A program made the position numbers and the translations under genes. Of a stretch of DNA of 36,596 nucleotides, positions 1-7,707 are shown in pieces. The DNA lies in assembly GCA_964547135.1 (NCBI GenBank), contig CAZJMK010000043.1, positions 1-36,596 of the forward strand, read 5' to 3'. A model generated the notes under the pieces. That model did no database searches. It saw only the letters and a list, made by a program, of their open reading frames with translations, and was not told the DNA's origin. This DNA is from JAJXSS01 sp964547135. GTDB taxonomy: Bacteria > Planctomycetota > Phycisphaerae > Phycisphaerales > Phycisphaeraceae. Position 1 is the first letter of the stretch, and every line of letters starts with the position of its first letter.

Positions 1-3
1 GGT

Positions 4-89
4 GATATCATGAGGATCGGCTATTGCTACCTTATAGATGCAATGAAACACTAGGCTTGGGCATGTTGCTGCGTTACACGATATCATGA
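4..89. repeat. 10-bp direct repeat upstream of the esterase gene
   Basis: GATATCATGA occurs at 4-13 and again at 80-89, upstream of the gene starting at 127. The first copy lies in the palindrome TGATATCA (3-10). The pair could be binding sites for a regulator of the esterase gene, but two copies of a 10-mer is weak evidence. No convincing -35/-10 pair was seen in 1-126. Confidence 0.25.
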
Positions 90-126
90 CCATTCGTCGG
101 CAGAGCATGTTATTTTTGCAGGAGCA

Positions 127-1680
127 ATGTTGATGAGGCGTTCAAGCATCGTTGCAGCGGTGGCATTCACCTTACTCGCATGCGCATCCGTCACCTTGGC
201 GGAAGTTCGTCTGCCGGCGGTGCTCAGCGACAACATGATGGTGCAGCGCGATGTGCCGATGGTGATTTGGGGCTGGGCGACACCGGGGGAAAAAGTCATC
301 GTGCAATGCGGCGCGGCGAGCGTGACGATCGAGGGTCACGATGGCAAGTGGCAGGTGAAGTTGCCAGCTCACGCAGCCGGGCCGGTGCCGGATGTCACCA
401 TCACCGCGAGCAACACCATCACCATCACCAACATCCTCGCCGGAGACCTGTGGTTCTGTTCGGGCCAATCGAACATGCAATGGGTCGTGAAAAACAGCAA
501 CCATGCTGCGGAAGAAATCGCCGCGGCCAATTGGCCGATGATGCGATGTTTCACCAGCGCTTCGGTCGTGGCTGATCAACCCAAAGAAGATGTCCCTGGT
601 CGCTGGGTGATCGTCAGTCCGCAAACCGCAGGCGACCTCACAGCGGTGGGCTACTACTTTGGCCGTGAACTGCATCAACAGTTGAACGTACCCATTGCTC
701 TCGTCAATTCATCGTGGGGCGGAACCCCGGCTGAAGCGTGGACCCCCATGACCACACTGCAAGCCGACACGGATTATGCAGGCATTTTGGAACGCACCCG
801 GACGTACCCCGAGCAATATCCCGCTCTGGTTGAAAAATATAAGGCGGACCTGATCAAGTGGCAGGAGCAGGCCGACAAAGCCAAGGCGGAGGGCAAACCC
901 GAACCACGCAAGCCGCGCACCCCCAGTGAGCCTGGCAAAAACCCCAATCTGGCATCGGTGCTTTACAACGCGAAGGTACATCCGCTCACGCCGCTGCCGA
1001 TCAAGGGCGTGATCTGGTATCAGGGGGAAGCCAACACCGGCCGGGCGTACCAATATCGCAAGCTCATGGCTGACTTGATCATCAGTTGGCGACAGGCATG
1101 GCAGCAGCCGGAGTTGCCTTTTGCCCAGGTGCAACTGGCCAACTACATGGCCCGCAAGGATCAGCCTGGCAACAGCAACTGGGCGGAGTTGCGTGAGGCA
1201 CAGGCAATGGTGGCAAGCAAGCTGCCCATGGCCGGGCTGGCGGTGACCATCGACATCGGCGAAGAAAAAGACATTCACCCACGCAACAAACAGGACGTGG
1301 GCAAACGATTGGCAGCCTGGGCGTTGCACCATGTGTATGGCAAAAAGGAAGTAGTGCCCAGCGGCCCGCAGTATCAAGCGATGCAGGTCGTCGGCTCGCA
1401 AGTGCATCTTTCATTTACCCACACGGGTACGGGCTTGATGATGAAGGGCGATGAACTCAAGGGCTTTGCCATTGCGGGGGAAGATGAAAAATGGCACTGG
1501 GCGACGGCACGCATCGAGGGCGACAAGGTGATTGTGCAAAGCGAGGCTGTGCCCAACCCCGTGGCGGTGCGCTATGCCTGGGCGGATAACCCCGAATGCA
1601 ATTTGTACAACAACGAAGGTTTGCCGATGGTGCCCTTTCGCAGTGACGATTGGCGTATGAACACACGCAACAACAAGTGA
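127..1680 (+). CDS. Secreted sialate O-acetylesterase-like SGNH esterase
   Basis: The 517-residue protein starts with a signal peptide (basic MLMRR, hydrophobic core about 8-20, likely cleavage near 25). The mature part belongs to the sialate 9-O-acetylesterase (DUF303) branch of SGNH esterases. WFCSGQSNMQW at 109-119 holds the SGNH block I with Ser115 as likely nucleophile. VIWYQGEAN lies mid-protein, and the DIHP segment supplies His384 as likely catalytic His. The family removes acetyl groups from sialic acids or from plant polysaccharides; in a planctomycete-like genome without sialic acid genes nearby, polysaccharide deacetylation is more likely (inference). An AGGAG motif at 120-124 lies just upstream of ATG 127; ATG 133 in the same frame, with better spacing, is an alternative start. 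Length fits the family. It converges on the araC-type gene, 66 bp away. Confidence 0.88.
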   Translation: MLMRRSSIVAAVAFTLLACASVTLAEVRLPAVLSDNMMVQRDVPMVIWGWATPGEKVIVQCGAASVTIEGHDGKWQVKLPAHAAGPVPDVTITASNTITITNILAGDLWFCSGQSNMQWVVKNSNHAAEEIAAANWPMMRCFTSASVVADQPKEDVPGRWVIVSPQTAGDLTAVGYYFGRELHQQLNVPIALVNSSWGGTPAEAWTPMTTLQADTDYAGILERTRTYPEQYPALVEKYKADLIKWQEQADKAKAEGKPEPRKPRTPSEPGKNPNLASVLYNAKVHPLTPLPIKGVIWYQGEANTGRAYQYRKLMADLIISWRQAWQQPELPFAQVQLANYMARKDQPGNSNWAELREAQAMVASKLPMAGLAVTIDIGEEKDIHPRNKQDVGKRLAAWALHHVYGKKEVVPSGPQYQAMQVVGSQVHLSFTHTGTGLMMKGDELKGFAIAGEDEKWHWATARIEGDKVIVQSEAVPNPVAVRYAWADNPECNLYNNEGLPMVPFRSDDWRMNTRNNK

Positions 1681-1746
1681 AGTTGTCGGCGATGTTGAAG
1701 CAGGCTGTGGGTGAGTCGTCAAAGGGCGCGATCGACGTTGCCAAAT

Positions 1747-2589
1747 TCATCGGCTGGTCTGTCGGTATTTGAGCGGTGTGGTTTTTTTGTGGCGACGAAA
1801 CATGCGATTGAAATGCCCCAGTGTCGGGTAGCCGGATTGCTGGGCAATATCGGTGATGTTCATGTCCGTCTGTGCCAGCAATTCGCAAGCTCTGCTGATG
1901 CGCAGTTCGTTGACATATTGCAGAACGGTTCGCCCGGTGTTGCGTTGAAACAATCGACAGACCGTTTCCTCGCTGGTGCGTAACAGGTCCGCCAGTTCAT
2001 CCAGGCGTATGCTGCCGGTGAAATGAGCGTGAATATGTCGGCAAATCATATCGACACGCTGTGAACCGACACGGGTGTAGCGATGGAAATAATCCGCCCC
2101 GGCCAGCGCTTGGGTACTGCGCGATTTGATCAGTTGATCCACAATCAAAAGCACTCTGGCCCAGCCTTCGATTCCCTCTTGCGTTTGCAGTCGATGCATG
2201 GCGGAGCCGATCTGTTCGACCACCTTGCCGGTGTATAGCAAACCGCAACCCGCACGCTGAACAAACCGGGACAGCCCGGCCAGTTCATCAGCGTGTGCCT
2301 CCAGCATCTGCGGAATGAAATTGAGCACCCAGCCGGCGGCCCGCCCGCCCTGACCGGGCTTATCCAATCGGTAGAACATGTGCGGCATGTAGGCAGGCAC
2401 AACATAAAGCTGACCGGTGTGAAAGCGCTCGGCATAGTCGCCGATCAACGCCCGCCCAGGGCAACCCGTGGGTAGAAACAATTCCCAGTCATCATGATGA
2501 TGCCAGCGCGAGGCATATTGCGTCACCCGTTGCAAGTGGTAGGCGCGTTGCGGTGACCGCGTCGGCCAGAGCCTTGAATACGTGCGCAT
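1747..2589 (-). CDS. AraC-family transcriptional regulator with cupin-like N-terminus
   Basis: The 280-residue protein has an N-terminal sensing half with a histidine-rich segment (WHHHDDWELF, about 29-38) and a PAYMPHMFY stretch, as in AraC-type cupin domains that bind a sugar or aromatic ligand. The C-terminal ~100 residues form the double helix-turn-helix: IRLDELADLLRTSEETVCRL is the first, and the second runs through ITDIAQQSGYPTLGHFNRMF into the typical PLKYRQ end. It starts at an ATG with no good ribosome-binding site. It is divergent from the epimerase and Gfo/Idh genes (2717, 3766), which are its most likely targets, with the shared control region at 2590-2716. The ligand is unknown. 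Family call is firm; target assignment is inferred from position. Confidence 0.9.
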   Translation of the reverse strand: MRTYSRLWPTRSPQRAYHLQRVTQYASRWHHHDDWELFLPTGCPGRALIGDYAERFHTGQLYVVPAYMPHMFYRLDKPGQGGRAAGWVLNFIPQMLEAHADELAGLSRFVQRAGCGLLYTGKVVEQIGSAMHRLQTQEGIEGWARVLLIVDQLIKSRSTQALAGADYFHRYTRVGSQRVDMICRHIHAHFTGSIRLDELADLLRTSEETVCRLFQRNTGRTVLQYVNELRISRACELLAQTDMNITDIAQQSGYPTLGHFNRMFRRHKKTTPLKYRQTSR

Positions 2590-2716
2590 CGTGATAGCCT
2601 AATTCAATTATTGATGGGTGTCATATCAATATCGGCGCATATTTACTCAATTTACGCGCAGCAACGTGAATTGAAAAAAAGCATACTGGTACCTGTGTCA
2701 TGCAGAGGAACATGTC
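2590..2716. promoter_or_regulatory. Divergent control region with two inverted repeats
   Basis: This 127-bp AT-rich gap separates the araC-type gene (minus) from the epimerase gene (plus). It contains ATTGAT (2610-2615) with ATCAAT (2625-2630), a 9-bp spacer between, and TCAATT (2647-2652) with AATTGA (2669-2674), a 16-bp spacer between. Both are plausible operator pairs for the adjacent AraC-type regulator (inference). AGAGGA at 2705-2710 is the ribosome-binding site of the gene at 2717. No confident promoter hexamers were found. Confidence 0.4.
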
Positions 2717-3706
2717 ATGAAAGTACTTTTCATCGGCGGGACGGGCAACATCAGCAGTTCATGCAGTCGGCTGGCAGTGGAACGCGGCATTGAACTGCAT
2801 CTGCTCAACCGTGGAAACCGTGCGCATGAAATCCAAGGGGCGCGTGTAATACACGGCGATATTCGTCAGCCGGAGAAATTGGCGGGCGTGCTGCAGCAAC
2901 ACCAGTGGGATTGCGTCGTCAACTGGATTGCCTTCAACCCTGTGGATATCGAACGCGATCTGAAACTGTTTGCCGGTTGCACCCGGCAGTACCTGTTTAT
3001 CAGCTCAGGCAGTGTCTATCAGAAACCGCTGACGCATCCGGTGGTGACCGAGAGTACGCCGCTTTTCAATCCCTATTGGGATTATGCGCGACAAAAAATC
3101 GCCTGTGAAGATCGGCTGATGCTTGCCTATCGCCAACAACAATTCCCCGTGACCATCGTTCGCCCTTCGCTCACTTATGACACCGTGATTCCCCTGGCGA
3201 TCGGCAGTTGGACCGACTACACCATGATTGATCGCATGAAACGCGGTTTGCCCGTGGTGGTGCATGGCGACGGTTCGAGCCTGTGGACGATGACCCACGC
3301 CTGTGATTTTGCCAAGGGGCTGGTGGGTTTGTTGGGCCTGAACATGTCGGTGGGGCATGCCTTTCACATCACTTCCGATGAGCTTCTGACGTGGGATCAA
3401 ATCTGGCAGATCACTGCGGAGGCAGCCGGGTGCAAAGCCAACATCGTGCATGTGCCTTCGGACTTCATCGCTGCAAGGGATGATTTTCAACGAGGCAATC
3501 TGCTGGGCGACAAGGCGGTCAGCGCCATTTACGACAACAGCAAGATCAAACGTTTTGTGCCCGGCTATCAGGCCACGATTCCCTACCACCTGGGCATCCG
3601 CCGGACCCTGGACTGGTTTGAGGCGGACCCGGCTCGCATGAAAATCGTTCCCGCGCATAACGAGCTTCATGATCGGATTCTGCGTGACTATTCACGGGCA
3701 TCGTGA
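2717..3706 (+). CDS. NAD-dependent epimerase/dehydratase (extended SDR)
   Basis: The 329-residue protein is an extended short-chain dehydrogenase/reductase. The N-terminus MKVLFIGGTGNIS carries the GGTGxI dinucleotide-binding glycine motif at 7-12. An active-site Ser segment (ISSGSVY, 95-101) precedes the YxxxK pair Tyr123/Lys127. VIHGDIR near 44-50 matches the acidic turn of the Rossmann fold. The family oxidises, epimerises or dehydrates nucleotide sugars or free sugar derivatives; the substrate cannot be read here. The start is supported by AGAGGA 6-7 bp upstream. The next gene is a Gfo/Idh oxidoreductase 59 bp downstream, suggesting a two-gene sugar-oxidation operon controlled by the divergent AraC regulator. 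Confidence 0.88.
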   Translation: MKVLFIGGTGNISSSCSRLAVERGIELHLLNRGNRAHEIQGARVIHGDIRQPEKLAGVLQQHQWDCVVNWIAFNPVDIERDLKLFAGCTRQYLFISSGSVYQKPLTHPVVTESTPLFNPYWDYARQKIACEDRLMLAYRQQQFPVTIVRPSLTYDTVIPLAIGSWTDYTMIDRMKRGLPVVVHGDGSSLWTMTHACDFAKGLVGLLGLNMSVGHAFHITSDELLTWDQIWQITAEAAGCKANIVHVPSDFIAARDDFQRGNLLGDKAVSAIYDNSKIKRFVPGYQATIPYHLGIRRTLDWFEADPARMKIVPAHNELHDRILRDYSRAS

Positions 3707-3765
3707 CAGGGGCTTGAGGTGTATCAAATGTTTCGAACCAAACCTATCCAACGAAAGTATTTACC

Positions 3766-4788
3766 ATGACACGTACATACAAAGCCGGCGTGATCGGTTG
3801 CGGTGATTATTTAAAAATCATGTCATCGGGTCTCAAGGCCAGCAAGCTCGTGAGGTTCACGCATTTCTATGATGTGAATCAGCATCGGGCTTCGGACTTT
3901 GCCCGTGACTTTTCCGGGCAGACGGTGCCGAAGGTGGATGAAATGCTGGCCATGCCGGAAATCGCTATGGTCGTCATGTTTGTACCACCGTGGGTCCGCA
4001 GCGATCTGGTATGCAAGGCTGCTGCGGCAGGTAAACATATTCTGACGACCAAACCGCTGGCTCCCAACACAGCCGAGTGTATGAAGATGGTGCGCACCGC
4101 CCGGCAGCACAAGGTCAAGGTGGGCGTGATTTATAACCGCACCAGCAACTCGGTGGTGGAAACCATGAAGTGCCTTTTCCAAAAAGGCAGCATCGGCAAG
4201 CTGGCACTTTACCGACAGGATTGGATTCATCATTATCCGCAGTGGAACAACTGGGCACTGGACCCCGAGAAGAACGGCGGGCCGTTCATGGATGCCATGA
4301 TTCACAACCTGAATATCGCCCGTTATCTGATGGGTCGGTCAGCCACGGTGGGTACGATGTTTTCCGATCATCACAGTCACCCGGAATTGACCTGTGCTGA
4401 TACGGAAACACTCAAACTTGATTTTGAGGAATGTGGCTCGGCTCATCTTTTCATCACCTGGGCGGCGGACCTGGCTGTGTACTCCACCAAAGGCAACCAA
4501 CGCGAACACATCGATTGGTGCTACGGCGTCACCGATCAGGGTTGGCGCATCACCCAGACGAAAAAAGAGGGTGTCCCTGTGATCGAAGCTTCCCGATTGG
4601 GGAAACAGAAGTATTATCCTTTGATCAAACAAACTCAGACGATTTACGATCGCTTTGTCAAGGCTTGTGAAGGCGGCCCCTGGCCTGCGGACCTGCCCGA
4701 TCTGACCGAAGCGATGCAGGATATTGATATCATCCGAAGAACACTATCAAAGACTGGTCGTCCGGTGTTATTCAATTCGAGGCTCTGA
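3766..4788 (+). CDS. Gfo/Idh/MocA-family oxidoreductase
   Basis: The 340-residue protein has the Gfo/Idh/MocA layout: N-terminal NAD(P)-binding Rossmann domain (AGVIGCGDY, 7-15), a TKP motif with Lys96-Pro97 at the position of the family's EKP lysine, and a C-terminal alpha/beta domain with the DxxxH catalytic-type pair Asp176/His180 (DAMIHN). Members oxidise or reduce hydroxyl groups of sugars, inositols and their derivatives. The first residue of EKP is Thr here, a modest deviation. No strong ribosome-binding site precedes ATG 3766. Its partner in the putative operon is the SDR gene at 2717. The substrate is unknown; a carbohydrate is likely. Confidence 0.9.
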   Translation: MTRTYKAGVIGCGDYLKIMSSGLKASKLVRFTHFYDVNQHRASDFARDFSGQTVPKVDEMLAMPEIAMVVMFVPPWVRSDLVCKAAAAGKHILTTKPLAPNTAECMKMVRTARQHKVKVGVIYNRTSNSVVETMKCLFQKGSIGKLALYRQDWIHHYPQWNNWALDPEKNGGPFMDAMIHNLNIARYLMGRSATVGTMFSDHHSHPELTCADTETLKLDFEECGSAHLFITWAADLAVYSTKGNQREHIDWCYGVTDQGWRITQTKKEGVPVIEASRLGKQKYYPLIKQTQTIYDRFVKACEGGPWPADLPDLTEAMQDIDIIRRTLSKTGRPVLFNSRL

Positions 4789-5002
4789 TAAAAACGCTTT
4801 CACCGGTAGAGAGTCGCAGAGCTTGGCGTGGTTGGATGCAATGATGAATACACCTTGTGTCGAGTTCATATTTCTGCCATACTCCATCCATCGTCTTCGC
4901 CGCGAAAATGGCCTGGCAAGCTGCCTGTGCGGGCTGGGTTCGTCGGAGGTCAGTCCAAGGCGATGTACCCAATAGATAACTCATCCCCCAAGCACGCGCC
5001 CG
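4789..5002. promoter_or_regulatory. Spacer with weak possible promoter
   Basis: This 214-bp spacer separates the oxidoreductase from the pyruvyl transferase-like gene. TTGTGT (4855-4860) and CATACT (4878-4883) are spaced by 17 bp and loosely resemble sigma-70 hexamers (3/6 and 4/6). No hairpin or repeat family was recognised here. Confidence 0.22.
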
Positions 5003-5926
5003 ATGCACGTTCATATCCTCAACGATACTTCCAGTTTCCACGCCGGCAGCCTGGCTGTCATCGAGGCGCTCAAACTGCGTTGCGGTCAGGGGCGGGGCGT
5101 AAGCTTCAGTTCCACCCCGCGTTTGGAGCCTTGTCCGCCGGGGGCCATTGAAGCCTGTGATGTTTTGGTGGTCAACGGCGAAGGGGCGATGCAGGAGGAA
5201 GCTCAGGCATGGAGTCAGCCCCGTGTGCTCGGATTGATGCACAGCCTGGAACAAGCCAAGCGTATGGGCAAGCGAGCCTATCTAATCAACACGGTTTGGC
5301 ATCGCATGGGCAGCCACTGGGGGCCGACACTGGCTTCGCTGGATGGGGTCGCTGTTCGTGAGCCGGCCAGTGCGCATTTCATGTTCACCACCACCGGTTT
5401 TCTGCCGCGCATTTACCCCGACCTGAGCCTGTCATGTCCGATTGACCCTTTGGCACCGGCCACCGATTTCAATGGTACACCGGTCATGGGCGTCATCTAT
5501 CGGCACAACACGCCGCGCTGGCGACGTTTTACGCACAAGCACGCCGGTTTTGCTGCGTTGCCGTTTTTGGGCTTGGGTGGCTCAGCCGAGGGTTTGAATG
5601 CACCGGCCAACTGGTCCTCGGTGGTACGCAGTCTGCAATCGGCTGAACTCTACATCACCGGTCAACATCATGGCGTACTGGCAGCCTGCAAAGCACGTAC
5701 ACCGTTTGTCGCCTGCAAACTGCACAACCATAAAATCGCCTCGCTGCGCAGTTGGTCGGGTTTTGCGTTTCCCATCGCATGTTCACGTCGTGAAATCTTC
5801 GCAGCCGTGGCATGGGCACGCGCTCATCGTGATGCTTACCAGCGATTCTTCGATTGGATGGAACGTTTACCCGCCTGGCCGGGGTTGGGGGACAATATGC
5901 CAACCCACCAATACGATGAGGCCTGA
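5003..5926 (+). CDS. Polysaccharide pyruvyl transferase-like protein
   Basis: The 307-residue protein resembles the polysaccharide pyruvyl transferase superfamily, which transfers pyruvate ketal from phosphoenolpyruvate to sugars of exopolysaccharides. Visible marks are VLVVNGEGAM (54-63), the VAVREPAS segment (117-124) matching the family's 'R(D/E)xxS' stretch, and YITGQHHGVLAACKARTPFV (217-236), the GxxHGV-type block near the C-terminus. No signal peptide or membrane segment is seen, so it is probably cytoplasmic. There is no clear ribosome-binding site before ATG 5003. It stands alone between a sugar operon and a repeat-rich gap. Superfamily call moderately firm; donor and acceptor not inferable. 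Confidence 0.72.
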   Translation: MHVHILNDTSSFHAGSLAVIEALKLRCGQGRGVSFSSTPRLEPCPPGAIEACDVLVVNGEGAMQEEAQAWSQPRVLGLMHSLEQAKRMGKRAYLINTVWHRMGSHWGPTLASLDGVAVREPASAHFMFTTTGFLPRIYPDLSLSCPIDPLAPATDFNGTPVMGVIYRHNTPRWRRFTHKHAGFAALPFLGLGGSAEGLNAPANWSSVVRSLQSAELYITGQHHGVLAACKARTPFVACKLHNHKIASLRSWSGFAFPIACSRREIFAAVAWARAHRDAYQRFFDWMERLPAWPGLGDNMPTHQYDEA

Positions 5927-6006
5927 TGGCAAGAAAATTTCGAATATACATAAGCAAGCCGATTGCGAGGTCGCCGCGGCGTCCGAGGGCTTGGGTATTT
6001 GATGAA

Positions 6007-6046
6007 GTGGTCCAGTGGCCGAGTGGCAATGTGGTCAAGTGACGGA
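6007..6046 (+). repeat. 8-bp-period array, GTGGCCAA type
   Basis: GTGG starts at 6007, 6015, 6023 and 6031, and GTGA at 6039: an exact 8-bp period with degenerate units (such as GTGGTCCA, GTGGCCGA, GTGGCAAT). The same word recurs at 15312, 20508, 20584, 30654 (minus sense) and 33489. It is followed directly by the right-hand module starting at about 6054. Confidence 0.8.
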
Positions 6047-6088
6047 ACCGTATTCGCAAGTTAGCGCCGCGATTGATCGCGTCTGATC

Positions 6089-6128
6089 GGTGATTTGGCG
6101 ATCTGGTGATTTGGCGATTGGGTGATTG
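6089..6128 (+). repeat. 8-bp-period array, GGTGATTT type
   Basis: Five consecutive octamers: GGTGATTT, GGCGATCT, GGTGATTT, GGCGATTG, GGTGATTG, with exact 8-bp spacing; GTCTGATC at 6081-6088 may be a sixth degenerate unit. The same unit forms a near-perfect array at the far end of the window (36543-36596). Confidence 0.8.
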
Positions 6129-6242
6129 AGAGCAATTTGCATCATTATTTGAGGAAAGTGTGCCTTGTTCCGTCCTGTGCCACGGCGAGGTCTCCCACTC
6201 TCCGTGGGGGAGATGGGGTTAAGACCCGTCCGCCTTGTCTTC

Positions 6243-6278
6243 TCTGCGAACTCTGCGATATCTGCGTTCTCTGCGACA
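6243..6278 (+). repeat. 9-bp-period array, TCTGCGNNC type
   Basis: TCTGCG starts at 6243, 6252, 6261 and 6270, an exact 9-bp period with variable last bases. It lies inside the 6060-6467 inverted-repeat segment. Function unknown. Confidence 0.65.
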
Positions 6279-6476
6279 ATATCTGCTGATCGAGTTTGAT
6301 GAGTCAAGACATGCTGCCAATGGCAACCGGCGATAACCATAACGCCGACGCAAAGCGTCCGCGCTAAACGTTGGCAATTCACGACGATGGCCGTTCGCAC
6401 ACTGAGCCCCGAAGGGCGATTTGTGCTCTTGAAACATGACACAGACGCGATCAATCGCGGCGCTAACAACAACAGT

Positions 6477-6544
6477 GACGCCGAGGGCTTTAGCCCCGGA
6501 TCAATGCACGGCCATCCGGCCCTGCCCCCGGTGGGCACGGCGTC
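6477..6544. repeat. GACGCCG cruciform repeat, copy 1
   Basis: The outer arms GACGCCG (6477-6483) and CGGCGTC (6538-6544) pair. Inside are two further stems: GGGC-TTTA-GCCC (from 6485) and a variant GCCC...GGGC hairpin in the right half. Copies 2 and 3 are at 15364-15435 and 24547-24608. Intergenic only. Confidence 0.75.
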
Positions 6545-6629
6545 AATTACGCGATCATCAAGCGGTACGCTGTGTGGCACCCGACTTGAAACAACCGATA
6601 TTCGCAATTCAAATGATGTTTTGCGCGTA

Positions 6630-7628
6630 TCAATACACCAGCATCACCTTGCCCGACAATCCCTTGGCCATGACTTCATAGGCCTGCGCCGCCTGCTGCA
6701 TCGGAAAGCGATGCGTGACCATTTTTTCGACCTTCAAACCCTGCTCATACAAGGCGAGCATGTCGCGGTATTCCGCATAGTGATAAAACCACGAACCCAC
6801 CGCACGGATGTCACGCCGAATCAGATCATCACTGGGCGATATTTCCACCTTCGGCTGCTCCCCGTTCAAAATCACCAACCCATGGGTACGCGCCGCTGCA
6901 AAGCACTGTTTGGCGGTGATCGGAATGCCCGCCGCTTCCACGCACACATCCGCCCCGCGTCCCATCGTCAATGCCCTGACTTCCGCCGGCACATCCTTCA
7001 CCGCGCCGGCATCGATCGTTTTCCACGCCCCCATCTGCAACGCCAGTTCGCGGCGCTTTTCCGACAGGTCGATGCCGATGACCCGCCGACCCAGATGCGC
7101 CTGAAGCAATATCGTGCCCAGACCGATCGGGCCAAGGCCGAACACCGCCACACTGATCGCGCCGGGTTGGTTGATCTTTGTCGATGAATGAAACGGCACG
7201 CCCAGCCCATCGCCGGTGATCAGCACCGCCACGTCCCACGGCACCGCATCGGGCAACACATGACACGCCATGGCAGGCAACACAAAATATTCCGAGTGCA
7301 TGTTGCCGAAAAAAGAAAACTTTTTCAGGCACCAGGTGTAACGACCGGCTTTGCACTCATCGCATTCCCCGCAACCAGCAATCGCGCTGGCGCCCACACG
7401 CATGCCCACTTGCAACGTAGTCACCCCTTCGCCGAGTTGTTCGACGATGCCCGCCGCTTCGTGGCCGTTGTTGCCGCCGGGCACGCCCTTGTCGCGGTAC
7501 CCGTGCATTTCACTGCCGCACAAGGCGGACATCTGCGTTCGTATAAGCACCTGCCCCGGTCCTGGCACCGGCTTTTCCACTTCGATCACATCAACCTGGG
7601 CCGAACCTTTGAGGTGAATCCGTTTCAT
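6630..7628 (-). CDS. Zinc-dependent MDR-family alcohol/polyol dehydrogenase
   Basis: The 332-residue protein is a medium-chain dehydrogenase. Cys37 and His56-Glu57 (GHEAAG) match the catalytic zinc site. Cys86, Cys89, Cys92 and Cys100 (CGECDEC...C) form the structural zinc lobe. GLGPIG at 164-169 is the NAD(P)-binding glycine motif, followed by an acidic residue (IGID) that favours NAD. The family oxidises secondary alcohols and polyols such as sorbitol, threonine or inositol-type substrates. An AAAGG motif precedes ATG 7628. It is 79 bp downstream of the Gfo/Idh gene on the same strand, so the two probably form one sugar/polyol operon. Substrate not inferable. Confidence 0.9.
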   Translation of the reverse strand: MKRIHLKGSAQVDVIEVEKPVPGPGQVLIRTQMSALCGSEMHGYRDKGVPGGNNGHEAAGIVEQLGEGVTTLQVGMRVGASAIAGCGECDECKAGRYTWCLKKFSFFGNMHSEYFVLPAMACHVLPDAVPWDVAVLITGDGLGVPFHSSTKINQPGAISVAVFGLGPIGLGTILLQAHLGRRVIGIDLSEKRRELALQMGAWKTIDAGAVKDVPAEVRALTMGRGADVCVEAAGIPITAKQCFAAARTHGLVILNGEQPKVEISPSDDLIRRDIRAVGSWFYHYAEYRDMLALYEQGLKVEKMVTHRFPMQQAAQAYEVMAKGLSGKVMLVY

Positions 7629-7707
7629 GTTGCATTACCTTTGCATAATGACACCGCACCGTCACAGTGCGTTTTGTTGATGTTGTCGAACGAATCGCAA
7701 ATAAGCT

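Larger units (their letters stand above)
6060..6467. mobile_element. 408-bp segment with perfect 25-bp terminal inverted repeats (MITE-like)
   Basis: The left end (6060-6084, beginning GTTAGCGCCGCGATTGATCG) is the exact reverse complement of the right end (6443-6467). Each end contains a short palindrome, CGCGATTGATCGCG. Between them there is no transposase or other credible gene, so this would be a non-autonomous element if mobile. Solo copies of the end sequence occur at about 20552-20572 and 33437-33465 (plus sense) and 27998-28022 (minus sense). No clear target-site duplication is visible (flanks CGCAA and AACAA), so chance pairing of two solo repeats is an alternative. Confidence 0.5.
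5927..6629. other. 703-bp gene-free repeat mosaic
   Basis: No credible gene lies here; open frames in it have no family features. In order it holds: a degenerate copy of the 'ACTTGGGTATT' repeat (about 5966-6000), a GTGG 8-bp array (6007-6046), a 408-bp segment bounded by perfect 25-bp inverted repeats (6060-6467) that itself contains a second 8-bp array, a hairpin-forming CTCCC/GGGAG segment (about 6189-6220) and a 9-bp array (6243-6278), then a GACGCCG cruciform element (6477-6544). The last 85 bp show no repeat. Confidence 0.7.

Noticed and set aside
4789..5002. Regulatory RNA or small gene in the spacer
   Set aside because: No open frame with a ribosome-binding site and no stable hairpin were seen; only a weak promoter-like pair.
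6387..7187. 266-residue open frame on the plus strand
   Set aside because: Most of it is antisense to the zinc dehydrogenase, its composition (His/Arg-rich, no domain) is typical of a shadow frame and its start lies in a repeat-rich gap.
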